This document shows positions 19,240 to 26,419 of a DNA stretch of 35,900 nucleotides, one piece after another. Made by a program: the position numbers and the translations under genes. The DNA comes from Bacteroidetes bacterium SW_4_67_19 (GTDB lineage Bacteria > Bacteroidota > Rhodothermia > Rhodothermales > Salinibacteraceae): contig PXTX01000081.1 of the NCBI GenBank assembly GCA_003023275.1, positions 1 through 35,900 on the forward strand. The letters are read 5' to 3'. Under the pieces are notes generated by a model, which saw only the letters and a list, made by a program, of their open reading frames with translations, was not told where the DNA came from and ran no database searches. Within the stretch, counting starts at the first letter, position 1, and every line of letters starts with the position of its first letter.

Positions 19240-19336
19240 AGGGAACGTCGCAGAGCAAATCTCTGGCCCCGTGGAGAGGACGTTCGTGTGCCAGAGACAC
19301 TCTCTTCTCACACTGCTCTGCCCGTTGCGGTTCCCT
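19240..19336 (-). ncRNA. Nested inverted-repeat leader upstream of the HAD gene (putative structured RNA)
   Basis: Three consecutive arm pairs nest in the right order: AGGGAAC/GTTCCCT (19240-19246 with 19330-19336), GCAGAGCA/TGCTCTGC (19250-19257 with 19314-19321) and TCTCTGGC/GCCAGAGA (19260-19267 with 19290-19297). All are perfect. The element ends 24 bp before the HAD ATG and could be a 5'-UTR control element, a terminator/attenuator for the upstream lipoprotein gene, or a small RNA. Its role is unknown. Confidence 0.5.
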
Positions 19337-19402
19337 TCGCCCCGACGCGCCCGGCCGGTCGCTATCGGTCGGCATCCCCGGTCCGCGCCGTGAACGCGCC
19401 GG

Positions 19403-19783
19403 TCAGTGAGGGTCTTCCCGGAGGCGCGTGTAGACGCGCTCCGCTCCGTCTCGGTGGGCCGCACTGACGGCGAGCGTGTCGTTGCTCACCCCGAACTGAA
19501 AGTTGTCGTACTCCGCTTCGTAGAGGCGGTCCCACGTCGGGTAGGTGCCCTGCTCACGTAGGGTGTCGTCGCGATACTGCTCGAACGTGACCCGCTTCGG
19601 ATCGCTCTGCTCGCTGAACGCGAGCGTCTCGGGACGTTCCGGGGGACCCGCCGTCCACCCCTCCTCCTCCCACGAATAGCCCCCCACGCGCTGCAACACC
19701 CACCCGGCGTCGCAGGCGGTCAACGCGGTCATCAGCGTCATCGAGAGCACCAGCAGGGCGGCCCAGCAGCAGCGCGTCGTCAT
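19403..19783 (-). CDS. Small hypothetical lipoprotein
   Basis: A 126-residue protein of unknown function. The N-terminus is a lipoprotein signal (WAALLVLSMTLMTALTAC; lipidated C24) after a short basic start. The mature part is acidic and aromatic (GGYSWEEEGWTAGPP, EQYRDDTLREQGTYPTWDRLYEAEYDNFQFGVSNDTL). It has no recognisable domain and no repeats or further membrane segments. It lies between rho and the HAD gene on the same strand, separated from rho by a 95-bp spacer with stutter repeats. The coding call rests on the clean lipobox and codon-like composition. Confidence 0.7.
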   Translation of the reverse strand: MTTRCCWAALLVLSMTLMTALTACDAGWVLQRVGGYSWEEEGWTAGPPERPETLAFSEQSDPKRVTFEQYRDDTLREQGTYPTWDRLYEAEYDNFQFGVSNDTLAVSAAHRDGAERVYTRLREDPH

Positions 19784-19817
19784 GGTTTCCTCTCCGGGGC
19801 GTTCGGAAAAGCGAGAA

Positions 19818-19885
19818 CGGCGTGCGTAGAAACGTTGCGCGTTACACGTTGCGCGTACTCCGTTCTACGCGCCACGCGCTACGAA
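19818..19885. repeat. Stop-anchored stutter repeat after rho
   Basis: TTGCGCGTTACACG/TTGCGCGTACTCCG-type iterations lead into 19860-19883. That stretch, read on the minus strand, begins with the rho stop codon (CGTAGCGCGTGG) and matches the sequence at the folC stop (11757-11780) at 23 of 24 positions. Confidence 0.8.
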
Positions 19886-21438
19886 TTCATTTTCTTCAAA
19901 AACGCCTCGTTGCTCTCGGTGCCCTCCATCTGGTCGAGCAGGAAGAGCATGGCCTCCTCGGTGTCCATGTCGGACAGGAGTTTGCGCAGGACCCACACGC
20001 GCGTGAGCGTCTCCTCGGGCAGGAGGCGCTCCTCGTTGCGCGTGCCGCTCTCCTGAAGGTCGAAGGCCGGGTAGATGCGGCGGTTGGCCAGCCGGCGGTC
20101 GAGGACGATCTCGGCGTTGCCGGTGCCCTTGAACTCCTCGAAGATCACGTCGTCCATCTTCGAGCCGGTGTCGGTCAGCGCCGTGGCGATGATGGTGAGG
20201 CTGCCGCCTTCGTCGACGTTGCGCGCGGAGCTGAAGAACGCGCGCGGGGCCTTCAGCGCTGCCGCGTCGAGACCGCCGCTGAGGGTGCGCCCGCTGCCGG
20301 ACTCCAGCTCGCGGTTGTGCGCGCGGGCCAGGCGCGTGATCGAGTCGAGCAAGATGACCACGTCCTGCCCGCCCTCGACGAGGCGCCGGGCGCGCTGGCG
20401 CACCGTCTCGGTCACCTTCAGGTGGCGCTCCCCTCCCTCGTCGAAGGTCGAGGCGATCACCTCTCCGTCGACCTGGCGCTGCATGGCGGCGGCCTCCTCG
20501 GGACGCTCGTCGACGAGGAGCACCATGAGGTGCGCCTGCGGATGGTTGGTCGACACGGCGCGGGCGATTTTTTGCAGCAGGACGGTCTTGCCGGCCTTCG
20601 GAGGAGAGACGACGAGCGCGCGCTGCCCCTTGCCAATCGGCACCAGCAGGTCGAGGATGCGAGGGGCGTACTCCTCGGAGACGGTTTCGAGGCGCAGCAG
20701 CTCGTCGGGGTAGACGGGCGTAAGCTCGTCGAAGGGCGTGCGCTCTTCGGAGCCGTCCTCGAGGTGGTCGTCGCTGGCGTCGGGGGAGCGGCCGTTGACG
20801 GCCTCGACCTGGATGAGGGCGAAGTACTTCTTCCCCTCGCGCGGCGGGCGCACCTGCCCGGTGACGGTGTCGCCGTCCTCCAGGCCGAAGCGTTTGATCT
20901 GCGAGGGAGAGACGTAGATGTCGTCCGGGCCGTTCTGGTAGTTGTACTCCGGCGAGCGCAGGAAGCCGTAGCCGTCGGGCAACACCTCCAGCAGGCCTTT
21001 CTTCTCGATCATGCCCGTCAGGGCCGTCTCATCGGGGTCGTACTCGGCCATGTATTCGGGGCGTTCGGTGGAGGGGTCGGGCGCGTCGTCGGAGGGCGCG
21101 TCGTCGGAGGGCCGAACCGACGCTTGCTGCGCGGCCTGTCCGTTGCGGCGCGGCGCCTGGCCGTTCTCGTTCTGGCCGTCCTCGGGGCGCGGCGGCGCGC
21201 TCGGTACGCCGTCGCCGGAGGGGGAGCCTCCGCCCGCCTCTTTTTCCGCGGGAGCGCGGTCGCGTGTGGGCGCGCTCGAAGAGCCGTCAGCGTGGGCGGC
21301 CCGCTCGGCGCGCGCTTCGAGGATGCGGTACACCAGGTCCTGCTTGTCCAGCGCGCCCGGGTCGCCGGGCAGGTCCAGGCGGCGCGCCAGGCGGCGCAAT
21401 TCATCGACGTTTTTTTCGCGGAGCGTAGAAATGTTCAT
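19879..21438 (-). CDS. rho: Transcription termination factor Rho
   Basis: A 519-residue hexameric RNA helicase. The N-terminal helical Rho_N region begins [20 protein letters not shown], then ~90 residues of Ser/Pro/Asp/Gln-rich low complexity (about 45-135; [16 protein letters not shown]). The cold-shock-like RNA-binding domain is [20 protein letters not shown]...[15 protein letters not shown]. The ATPase has Walker A PPKAGKT (K284), Walker [17 protein letters not shown] and the Q/R-loop region [16 protein letters not shown]. The insert makes it longer than the 419-residue E. coli protein, as often in Bacteroidota and high-GC actinobacteria. The ATG at 21438 gives the standard N-terminus. 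It is divergent from pstS. Confidence 0.97.
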   Translation of the reverse strand: MNISTLREKNVDELRRLARRLDLPGDPGALDKQDLVYRILEARAERAAHADGSSSAPTRDRAPAEKEAGGGSPSGDGVPSAPPRPEDGQNENGQAPRRNGQAAQQASVRPSDDAPSDDAPDPSTERPEYMAEYDPDETALTGMIEKKGLLEVLPDGYGFLRSPEYNYQNGPDDIYVSPSQIKRFGLEDGDTVTGQVRPPREGKKYFALIQVEAVNGRSPDASDDHLEDGSEERTPFDELTPVYPDELLRLETVSEEYAPRILDLLVPIGKGQRALVVSPPKAGKTVLLQKIARAVSTNHPQAHLMVLLVDERPEEAAAMQRQVDGEVIASTFDEGGERHLKVTETVRQRARRLVEGGQDVVILLDSITRLARAHNRELESGSGRTLSGGLDAAALKAPRAFFSSARNVDEGGSLTIIATALTDTGSKMDDVIFEEFKGTGNAEIVLDRRLANRRIYPAFDLQESGTRNEERLLPEETLTRVWVLRKLLSDMDTEEAMLFLLDQMEGTESNEAFLKKMNS

Positions 21439-21889
21439 AACGCATGAGCAGTAAAAAGCATAACCAGCCGCGAGAAGGCAGGCGACGAGGGAAGAGGCCG
21501 GAGGCGCCTTCACGCTCGCGGCGCAGGTCACGCGCCCGTCTCCGTGCCCTTGCCGCTCATTCACGCATCGGCAAGCGGGCGCGGGGAGGCTGGGTGAGGC
21601 CCCCTGCGACGCTGCTTCCCATTCGGCAACAAGCAAAGTAGAAGGCGGCGCGTGCAATGTACACCCGCTTTGTTCTGCTTCTTGCCGGGCCATTTCCTCG
21701 GGCGCGAACAGCTCTCCAGAGCGGCCCAGGCTCAGAGACGTCGGCAGCGGTCGCCGATGCGCAAACGGCAGAAATGTAGAGGGGAATGCGTTCTTATGAT
21801 TTCGGCCCGCGATGGTTCGCGGGCGGCGATGCTCCGACCGCCCGCGCGGGAGCGGCCTTCGCTTCCTGCTCTTTCCGGCTTTCTGGTTT
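21439..21889. other. Divergent rho/pstS spacer with mutually exclusive hairpins
   Basis: No credible gene is seen. GCCCGCGA-TGGT-TCGCGGGC (21805-21824, 8-bp stem) overlaps GCGGGCGG...CCGCCCGC (21819-21826 with 21838-21845, 8-bp stem); only one can form at a time. If rho transcription starts to the right of these, they would sit in its leader. Otherwise their role is unclear. Confidence 0.45.
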
Positions 21890-21911
21890 GATAATCATAT
21901 CATAATCTCGC
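21890..21911 (+). promoter_or_regulatory. Two 11-bp direct repeats, Pho-box-like, upstream of pstS
   Basis: GATAATCATAT and CATAATCTCGC are adjacent 11-bp units sharing ATAATC. They match the GNTAATS 7-mers found four times at 11-bp spacing before the TonB receptor. AT-rich in a GC-rich setting and about 170 bp before pstS, they are good candidates for the phosphate-starvation activator site. The regulator itself is not in the window. Confidence 0.55.
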
Positions 21912-21922
21912 ACGGGGAATTC

Positions 21923-21957
21923 CTCCCGGCAGCAGGCATTCAGGTAGCCTCCGGGAG
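21923..21957 (+). promoter_or_regulatory. Hairpin downstream of the pstS Pho-box-like repeats
   Basis: CTCCCGG (21923-21929) pairs with CCGGGAG (21951-21957), with an inner AGGC/GCCT pair. It lies between the 11-bp repeats and the pstS start, so it may be in the 5' UTR. It has no U-tract. Confidence 0.4.
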
Positions 21958-22080
21958 AGCCGTTGCGACCGGCCTCGCTATTCCATATTCTTTACAACGG
22001 TGCGCCGGTTCCCACCAGCGACTTGCTTTTTCTCCGCTCTGCGCTGCTTTTCCCTTCCCTGTACGCATGTTCCTGTACGC

Positions 22081-23307
22081 ATGAAGAACGGCCTGTCTCC
22101 CCGGCACAACCGATTTTTCGCGCTCTCGCCCGCCTCGGCGGCCTCCTGGGCGGGGGCGCTCGTCTTCGCCGCTGCGCTTCTGTTGCTGCTGGGCGGCTGC
22201 GGCGGCGGGGGCGGCTCCGGCGACCAGCTCGGCGGCGCGGTGCGCATCGACGGTTCCTCGACGGTCTTTCCACTCACCTCGGCGGTGGCGGAAGAGTTCA
22301 TGGACGAGCATCCGCGCGTGCGGGTGTCCATGTCGAAAAGCGGCACCGGCGGCGGCTTTGCCAAGTTTCTGCGCGGGGAGACGGACATCAACGACGCCTC
22401 TCGCACCATCACCGCCGGGGAGCGTAGCAAAGCCGAAAAGCAGGGCATCGAGTACATCGAGCTGCCCGTGGCCTACGACGGCCTCGCGGTGGTGGCGCAC
22501 CCGAAGAACGACTGGGCGCAGTGCCTGACCACCGAAGAGCTCGAGAAAATATGGAGGCCCGGCTCGAACGTGGACAACTGGAACCAGATCCGCGCGTCCT
22601 TCCCGGACCAGCCGCTGACGCTCTACGGCGCGGGCACGGCCAGCGGCACGTTCGACTACTTCACCGAGGTGGTCGTCGGGGAGGCCGGGGCCAGCCGCAC
22701 CGACTACAACGCCAGCGAGGACGACAACGTGCTCGTGCAGGGCGTGCAGGGCGACCCCGGCGCGCTGGGGTTCTTCGGGCTGGCCCACTACGAAGACAAC
22801 GCCCAGAACCTGAAGCTGCTGGGCGTGGACGACAATCCGCCGAAAGGCGCGCAGGCAAAAGGCGCGCAAGGCGGTTCGCGGGGCGGCGCCCGTTCTGCTG
22901 ACACCGCTTCGGCAGGGGGCGGGACGCGCACCGGCTGCGTGCAGCCCAGCGCCGAGACGGTGCGCACCGGCACGTACCAGCCGCTGAGCCGCCCGCTGTT
23001 CATATACGTCAACAAAGCCAAGTCCGACGACGCGGCCACCGAGGCATTCGTGGAGTTTTACTTGAAACACATCGGCGACCTGGCCGCCGAGGTCGGTTAC
23101 GTGCCGCTTTCGGAGCAGGAGTACCAACTGGCCCTGCAGCGCTTTCAGAACCGCACGACCGGGAGCATGTTTGAAGAAGACGGCGCGCAGGAGGAGATCA
23201 GCCTCCAGGAACACCTGCGCCAGGACCTGCCCGCCGACTCGGTCGCTGCCGATTCGGCGGCCGCGGCCGACACGAGCGTGACGGCGTCCGTCGTTGGTGT
23301 GTGGTAG
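22081..23307 (+). CDS. pstS: Phosphate ABC transporter substrate-binding lipoprotein PstS
   Basis: A 408-residue phosphate-binding protein. The ATG at 22081 gives a lipoprotein signal ending LLLLLGGC (C40). The phosphate-site motifs are present: IDGSSTVFPLTSAVAEEF, SKSGTGGGFAKFLRGETDI, DASRTI and TLYGAGTASGTFDYFTE. The C-terminal lobe has TYQPLSRPLFIYVNK. Two oddities stand out. A Gly/Ala/Lys-rich stretch at residues ~252-285, encoded by repeat-like DNA, is inserted between LLGVDD and CVQPSAETVRTG, which are contiguous or nearly so in ordinary homologues. The C-terminus also has a ~25-residue Ala/Asp/Ser tail. It heads pstSCAB, probably under the Pho-box-like repeats at 21890. Confidence 0.95.
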   Translation: MKNGLSPRHNRFFALSPASAASWAGALVFAAALLLLLGGCGGGGGSGDQLGGAVRIDGSSTVFPLTSAVAEEFMDEHPRVRVSMSKSGTGGGFAKFLRGETDINDASRTITAGERSKAEKQGIEYIELPVAYDGLAVVAHPKNDWAQCLTTEELEKIWRPGSNVDNWNQIRASFPDQPLTLYGAGTASGTFDYFTEVVVGEAGASRTDYNASEDDNVLVQGVQGDPGALGFFGLAHYEDNAQNLKLLGVDDNPPKGAQAKGAQGGSRGGARSADTASAGGGTRTGCVQPSAETVRTGTYQPLSRPLFIYVNKAKSDDAATEAFVEFYLKHIGDLAAEVGYVPLSEQEYQLALQRFQNRTTGSMFEEDGAQEEISLQEHLRQDLPADSVAADSAAAADTSVTASVVGVW

Positions 23308-23323
23308 ATGGGGAAACGGAAGG

Positions 23324-23372
23324 CGAATTACGAACCCACGAATTACGAACCCACGAATACGAGAACCCGCGA
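23324..23372. repeat. 15-bp stutter repeat between pstS and pstC
   Basis: CGAATTACGAACCCA is repeated perfectly at 23324 and 23339, with degenerate continuation CGAATACGAGAACCCG up to three bases before the pstC ATG. Confidence 0.85.
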
Positions 23373-23374
23373 AC

Positions 23375-24343
23375 ATGGAGCCGTCCGAGGCCCAGCCCGC
23401 CACCGCCGTTCCGCCCGACGTGGACGACGGGCTTTCCAATGAGGATGCTGACCTGACGAAGAACATCCTCCACAGCCCCGGGGAGCGCGCCATCGAGTAC
23501 GCGCTGGGGGCCTGCGCGCTCATCAGCGTGCTCACCACGCTGGGCATCGCGGCGGTGCTGATCGTCGAGTCGGTTCCGTTTTTTGCGGAGGTCTCGCTCA
23601 CGTCGTTCTTCGGCGACACGCGCTGGACGCCCGAGTACGCCGAGCAGCACTTCGGCATCTGGCCGCTCCTGGCGGGGACGCTGATGATTACCGCCCTCGC
23701 GGCGGTGGTGGCCCTGCCGCTGGGCCTGATGAGCGCGGTCTACATCTCGGAGTACGCGCCCCGCTCGGTGCGCACCTGGCTCAAGCCCGCGCTCGAAATC
23801 CTCGCGGGCGTGCCGACGGTCGTCTATGGCTACTTCGCGCTCACCTTCGTGACGCCGCTGCTGGACTCGTTCGTGTCGGGCCTCAGCACCTACAACGCGC
23901 TTTCGGCGGGCCTCGTGGTCGGCGTGATGATTATCCCGATGGTCGCGTCGCTGAGCGAAGACGCGCTCCAGGCCGTCCCGCGCTCGATGCGGGAGGGCGG
24001 CTACGCGCTGGGGGCCACCAAGATCGAGGTCACCAGCCGCGTGGTCGTGCCGGGGGCGCTGGGCGGCATCGTGGCCGGCTTCATCCTGGCGCTCTCGCGC
24101 GCCATCGGCGAAACGATGATCGTCACCATCGCCGCCGGCCAGCAGGCCAACCTCACCGCCGACCCCACGCAGTCGATTCGCCCCATGACCGCCTACATCG
24201 CGCAGATCGCCAGCGGCGACATCGCGCAGGGCACCATCGTCTACGACTCGATCTTCGCGGTGGGGCTGGTGCTCTTTCTCATCACGCTCGGGATGAACCT
24301 CTTCGCCAACGACTTTGTGCGCCGCTTTCAGGAGCGTTACTGA
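23375..24343 (+). CDS. pstC: Phosphate ABC transporter permease PstC
   Basis: A 322-residue inner-membrane permease, partner of PstA. A soluble acidic N-terminus of about 45 residues precedes six predicted membrane segments, starting with YALGACALISVLTTLGIAAVLIV. The cytoplasmic EAA-type loop that contacts PstB is SEDALQAVPRSMREGGYALGATKIEVTSRVVVPGALGGI, and SRAIGETMIVTIAAG is characteristic of the PstC/PstA family. The ATG at 23375 directly follows a 15-bp stutter repeat; there is no recognisable Shine-Dalgarno. It is second in pstSCAB. Confidence 0.95.
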   Translation: MEPSEAQPATAVPPDVDDGLSNEDADLTKNILHSPGERAIEYALGACALISVLTTLGIAAVLIVESVPFFAEVSLTSFFGDTRWTPEYAEQHFGIWPLLAGTLMITALAAVVALPLGLMSAVYISEYAPRSVRTWLKPALEILAGVPTVVYGYFALTFVTPLLDSFVSGLSTYNALSAGLVVGVMIIPMVASLSEDALQAVPRSMREGGYALGATKIEVTSRVVVPGALGGIVAGFILALSRAIGETMIVTIAAGQQANLTADPTQSIRPMTAYIAQIASGDIAQGTIVYDSIFAVGLVLFLITLGMNLFANDFVRRFQERY

Positions 24344-24390
24344 GTGCGGGGGGCGGGAGCACGGGAGATCTTCCCCGTCCCCACGCTCCC
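24344..24390 (+). repeat. Stop-anchored G-rich stutter repeat with hairpin between pstC and pstA
   Basis: The pstC TGA is followed by GTGCGGGGGGCGGGAGCACG, akin to the run after porX. GGGAGC-ACGGG (24355-24365) can pair with CCCGT (24374-24378) and GCTCCC (24385-24390), with AGATCT at the turn. There is no T-tract, so it is more likely an RNA-processing or stability element than a terminator. Confidence 0.55.
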
Positions 24391-24420
24391 TTTCCCAAAC
24401 GCCAACCTTGCCACGACAGC

Positions 24421-25257
24421 ATGAACCCGTCGGAATCGCCACAGACGACCCAAAACTTCGACCCGCGCCTCTCGCTGGTCGTGCTGTTGACGCTGCTGGT
24501 GGACATGGCCGTCGACGGCTACGACTGGGTCAGCGGCGACTTCCTGGCCAACTACCCGTCGTACCAGCCAGAGGACTCGGGCATCCTGTCCGCGATGGTC
24601 GGGTCGCTCTGGCTGATCGGGCTGACGGCCGCCTTTAGCGTGCCGGTGGGCGTGGCCTCGGCGGTCTATCTCGAAGAGTACGCCTCGGACGGGTGGTTCC
24701 GGCGGCTCATTCAGATCAACATCGCCAACCTGGCGGGGGTGCCCTCGGTGGTGTACGGCATCCTGGGGCTGGCGCTGTTCGTGCGCTTCGCGGCGATGGG
24801 CAACAGCCTGCTGGCCGGCGCGCTCACGATGAGCCTCCTGATCCTGCCGGTCGTCATCATTGCCACCCAGGAGGCGCTCCGCGCGGTGCCGCGGGGGATG
24901 CGCGAAAACGCCTACGCCCTCGGCGCCACGCGCTGGCAGGTCATCCAGGGCCACCTCCTCCCCACCGCCGCGCCCGGCATCCTCACCGGCGTGATCCTGT
25001 CGCTCTCGCGCGCCATTGGCGAGACGGCCCCGCTGATCGTGATCGGGGCCCTGACCTCGGCGCGCTTTCTGCCGCGCGGGGTGATGGACAACTTCAGCGC
25101 GCTTCCGCTTCAAATTTTCGATTGGACCAGTCGCCCGCAAAGCGAGTTTCAAGGGCTCGCCGCCGCCGGCATCATTGTGCTGATGGTGGCGCTTCTCTTG
25201 ATGAACCTGAGCGCGATTCTGCTGCGCAACTACTACGAGCAGTACCAGCCGACGTGA
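24421..25257 (+). CDS. pstA: Phosphate ABC transporter permease PstA
   Basis: A 278-residue permease. Membrane segments include [51 protein letters not shown] and the C-terminal [18 protein letters not shown]. The PstB-contacting loop is [39 protein letters not shown], and [15 protein letters not shown] is the PstA signature. It pairs with PstC to form the channel of the high-affinity phosphate importer. The ATG at 24421 is in operon order, 77 bp after pstC, across a spacer able to form a hairpin. Confidence 0.95.
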   Translation: MNPSESPQTTQNFDPRLSLVVLLTLLVDMAVDGYDWVSGDFLANYPSYQPEDSGILSAMVGSLWLIGLTAAFSVPVGVASAVYLEEYASDGWFRRLIQINIANLAGVPSVVYGILGLALFVRFAAMGNSLLAGALTMSLLILPVVIIATQEALRAVPRGMRENAYALGATRWQVIQGHLLPTAAPGILTGVILSLSRAIGETAPLIVIGALTSARFLPRGVMDNFSALPLQIFDWTSRPQSEFQGLAAAGIIVLMVALLLMNLSAILLRNYYEQYQPT

Positions 25258-25318
25258 CTCGGTCTTTGGCCTTCGGTTTTGGGGCGTTGGTCCTCGCGAC
25301 GAGCCGTTGCTTTCTCGA

Positions 25319-25354
25319 AGCCCCAAGTCCCAATTCCCAAGTCCCAAACGCCCC
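25319..25354. repeat. CCCAAGTCCCAATT-type stutter repeat at the pstB start
   Basis: CCCCAAGTCCCAATTCCCAA followed by GTCCCAAACGCCCC runs straight into the pstB ATG. The first half of the spacer (25261-25290) holds a G/T-rich counterpart. Confidence 0.75.
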
Positions 25355-26233
25355 ATGCCTCCTTCCGTCGCTGCCGACGACGCGCCTTCCGAGCAACAGG
25401 ACGCGCCTCCTCCTCCCCCCGCGACCGAGGCGACGCGCCGCGAGCCCGACACGGCGCCCGAGCAGGACCGCGAGCGGGCGCAGACGCCGAAAGTCAAGAC
25501 CGAGAACCTCTCGTTCTGGTACGACGAGGGGGATACGCAGGCCCTCGACGACATCACGATGGCGATTCAGCCCAACGAGGTGACGGCGTTCATCGGCCCC
25601 AGCGGGTGCGGCAAGTCGACGCTGCTGCGCTGCTTCAACCGGATGAACGACCTGGTGCAGGGCACGCAAATGGAGGGGCGCGTGCTGGTGGACGGGGAAG
25701 ACATCTACCAGAAGGCCGACCCCATCATGGTGCGCCGCCGCGTGGGGATGGTCTTTCAGAAACCCAACCCGTTCCCCAAGTCCATCCGCCAGAACATCCT
25801 CTGGGGCGCGCGGATCAACGGCTTCACCGGCGACGAGGACGCCCTCGTGGAGCGCTCGCTGCGGCAGGCGGCCATCTGGGACGAGGTCAACGACCGCCTC
25901 GACGCCAGCGCCTACGGCCTCTCCGGGGGGCAGCAGCAGCGCCTCTGCATCGCGCGGGCGCTGGCGGTGCGCCCCGACGTGATCCTCATGGACGAGCCTA
26001 CCAGCGCGCTCGACCCGCAGGCCGCCGCGAAGGTCGAGGAGACGATCACCGAGCTCAAGAAGCGCTACACCATCGTCATCGTCACGCACAACATGCAGCA
26101 GGCCTCGCGCATCAGCGACGCGACGGCGTTTATGTACCTCGGGTGGCTCGTGGAGATGAGCCACACCGAAAAGCTCTTCACCCGCCCGGAGCACCAGCGC
26201 ACCGAGGACTACATCACGGGGCGGTTTGGGTGA
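25355..26233 (+). CDS. pstB: Phosphate ABC transporter ATPase PstB
   Basis: A 292-residue ATPase driving phosphate import. After a ~45-residue Pro/Glu-rich N-terminal extension, the ABC domain begins [13 protein letters not shown]. Walker A is GPSGCGKST (residues 81-89). The Q-loop region is [15 protein letters not shown] (a PstB hallmark), the signature is [15 protein letters not shown] (about 189), Walker B is [13 protein letters not shown], and the H-loop is [14 protein letters not shown]. coli PstB is about 257 residues, so the N-terminal extension is additional and of unknown role. It is last in pstSCAB; ppk1 follows after 186 bp. Confidence 0.96.
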   Translation: MPPSVAADDAPSEQQDAPPPPPATEATRREPDTAPEQDRERAQTPKVKTENLSFWYDEGDTQALDDITMAIQPNEVTAFIGPSGCGKSTLLRCFNRMNDLVQGTQMEGRVLVDGEDIYQKADPIMVRRRVGMVFQKPNPFPKSIRQNILWGARINGFTGDEDALVERSLRQAAIWDEVNDRLDASAYGLSGGQQQRLCIARALAVRPDVILMDEPTSALDPQAAAKVEETITELKKRYTIVIVTHNMQQASRISDATAFMYLGWLVEMSHTEKLFTRPEHQRTEDYITGRFG

Positions 26234-26269
26234 CGCCCGTTCCGGGGTTGGGGTTTACTGGCGTGAGTC

Positions 26270-26315
26270 GCACCCCAGGAGTACTTCCTTCGGGGCGCAC
26301 CCCAGGAGTACTTCC
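26270..26315. repeat. 19-bp direct repeat pair between pstB and ppk1
   Basis: GCACCCCAGGAGTACTTCC occurs perfectly at 26270-26288 and 26297-26315. Its reverse complement, with a one-base insertion, occurs before folC (10374-10393), so it is a dispersed family rather than a local duplication. It is followed by a GCTTCGCTCGCCGGCTCG stretch. Confidence 0.85.
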
Positions 26316-26419
26316 GCCCGCTGGGCGGGGCGCTTCGCTCGCCGGCTCGTGAACAACCCTCCGGCCCTCATGTAGTAGCCTGCCACCTCGAACAAGCCCC
26401 CAGACGGAGGCCGCCCGTC

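Noticed and set aside
19822-21447. 541-codon open frame on the plus strand across rho
   Set aside because: Antisense shadow of rho with no recognisable motif.
21652-21891. 79-codon open frame upstream of pstS
   Set aside because: No signal, domain or composition typical of the neighbouring genes; it overlaps hairpins and ends at the Pho-box-like repeats.
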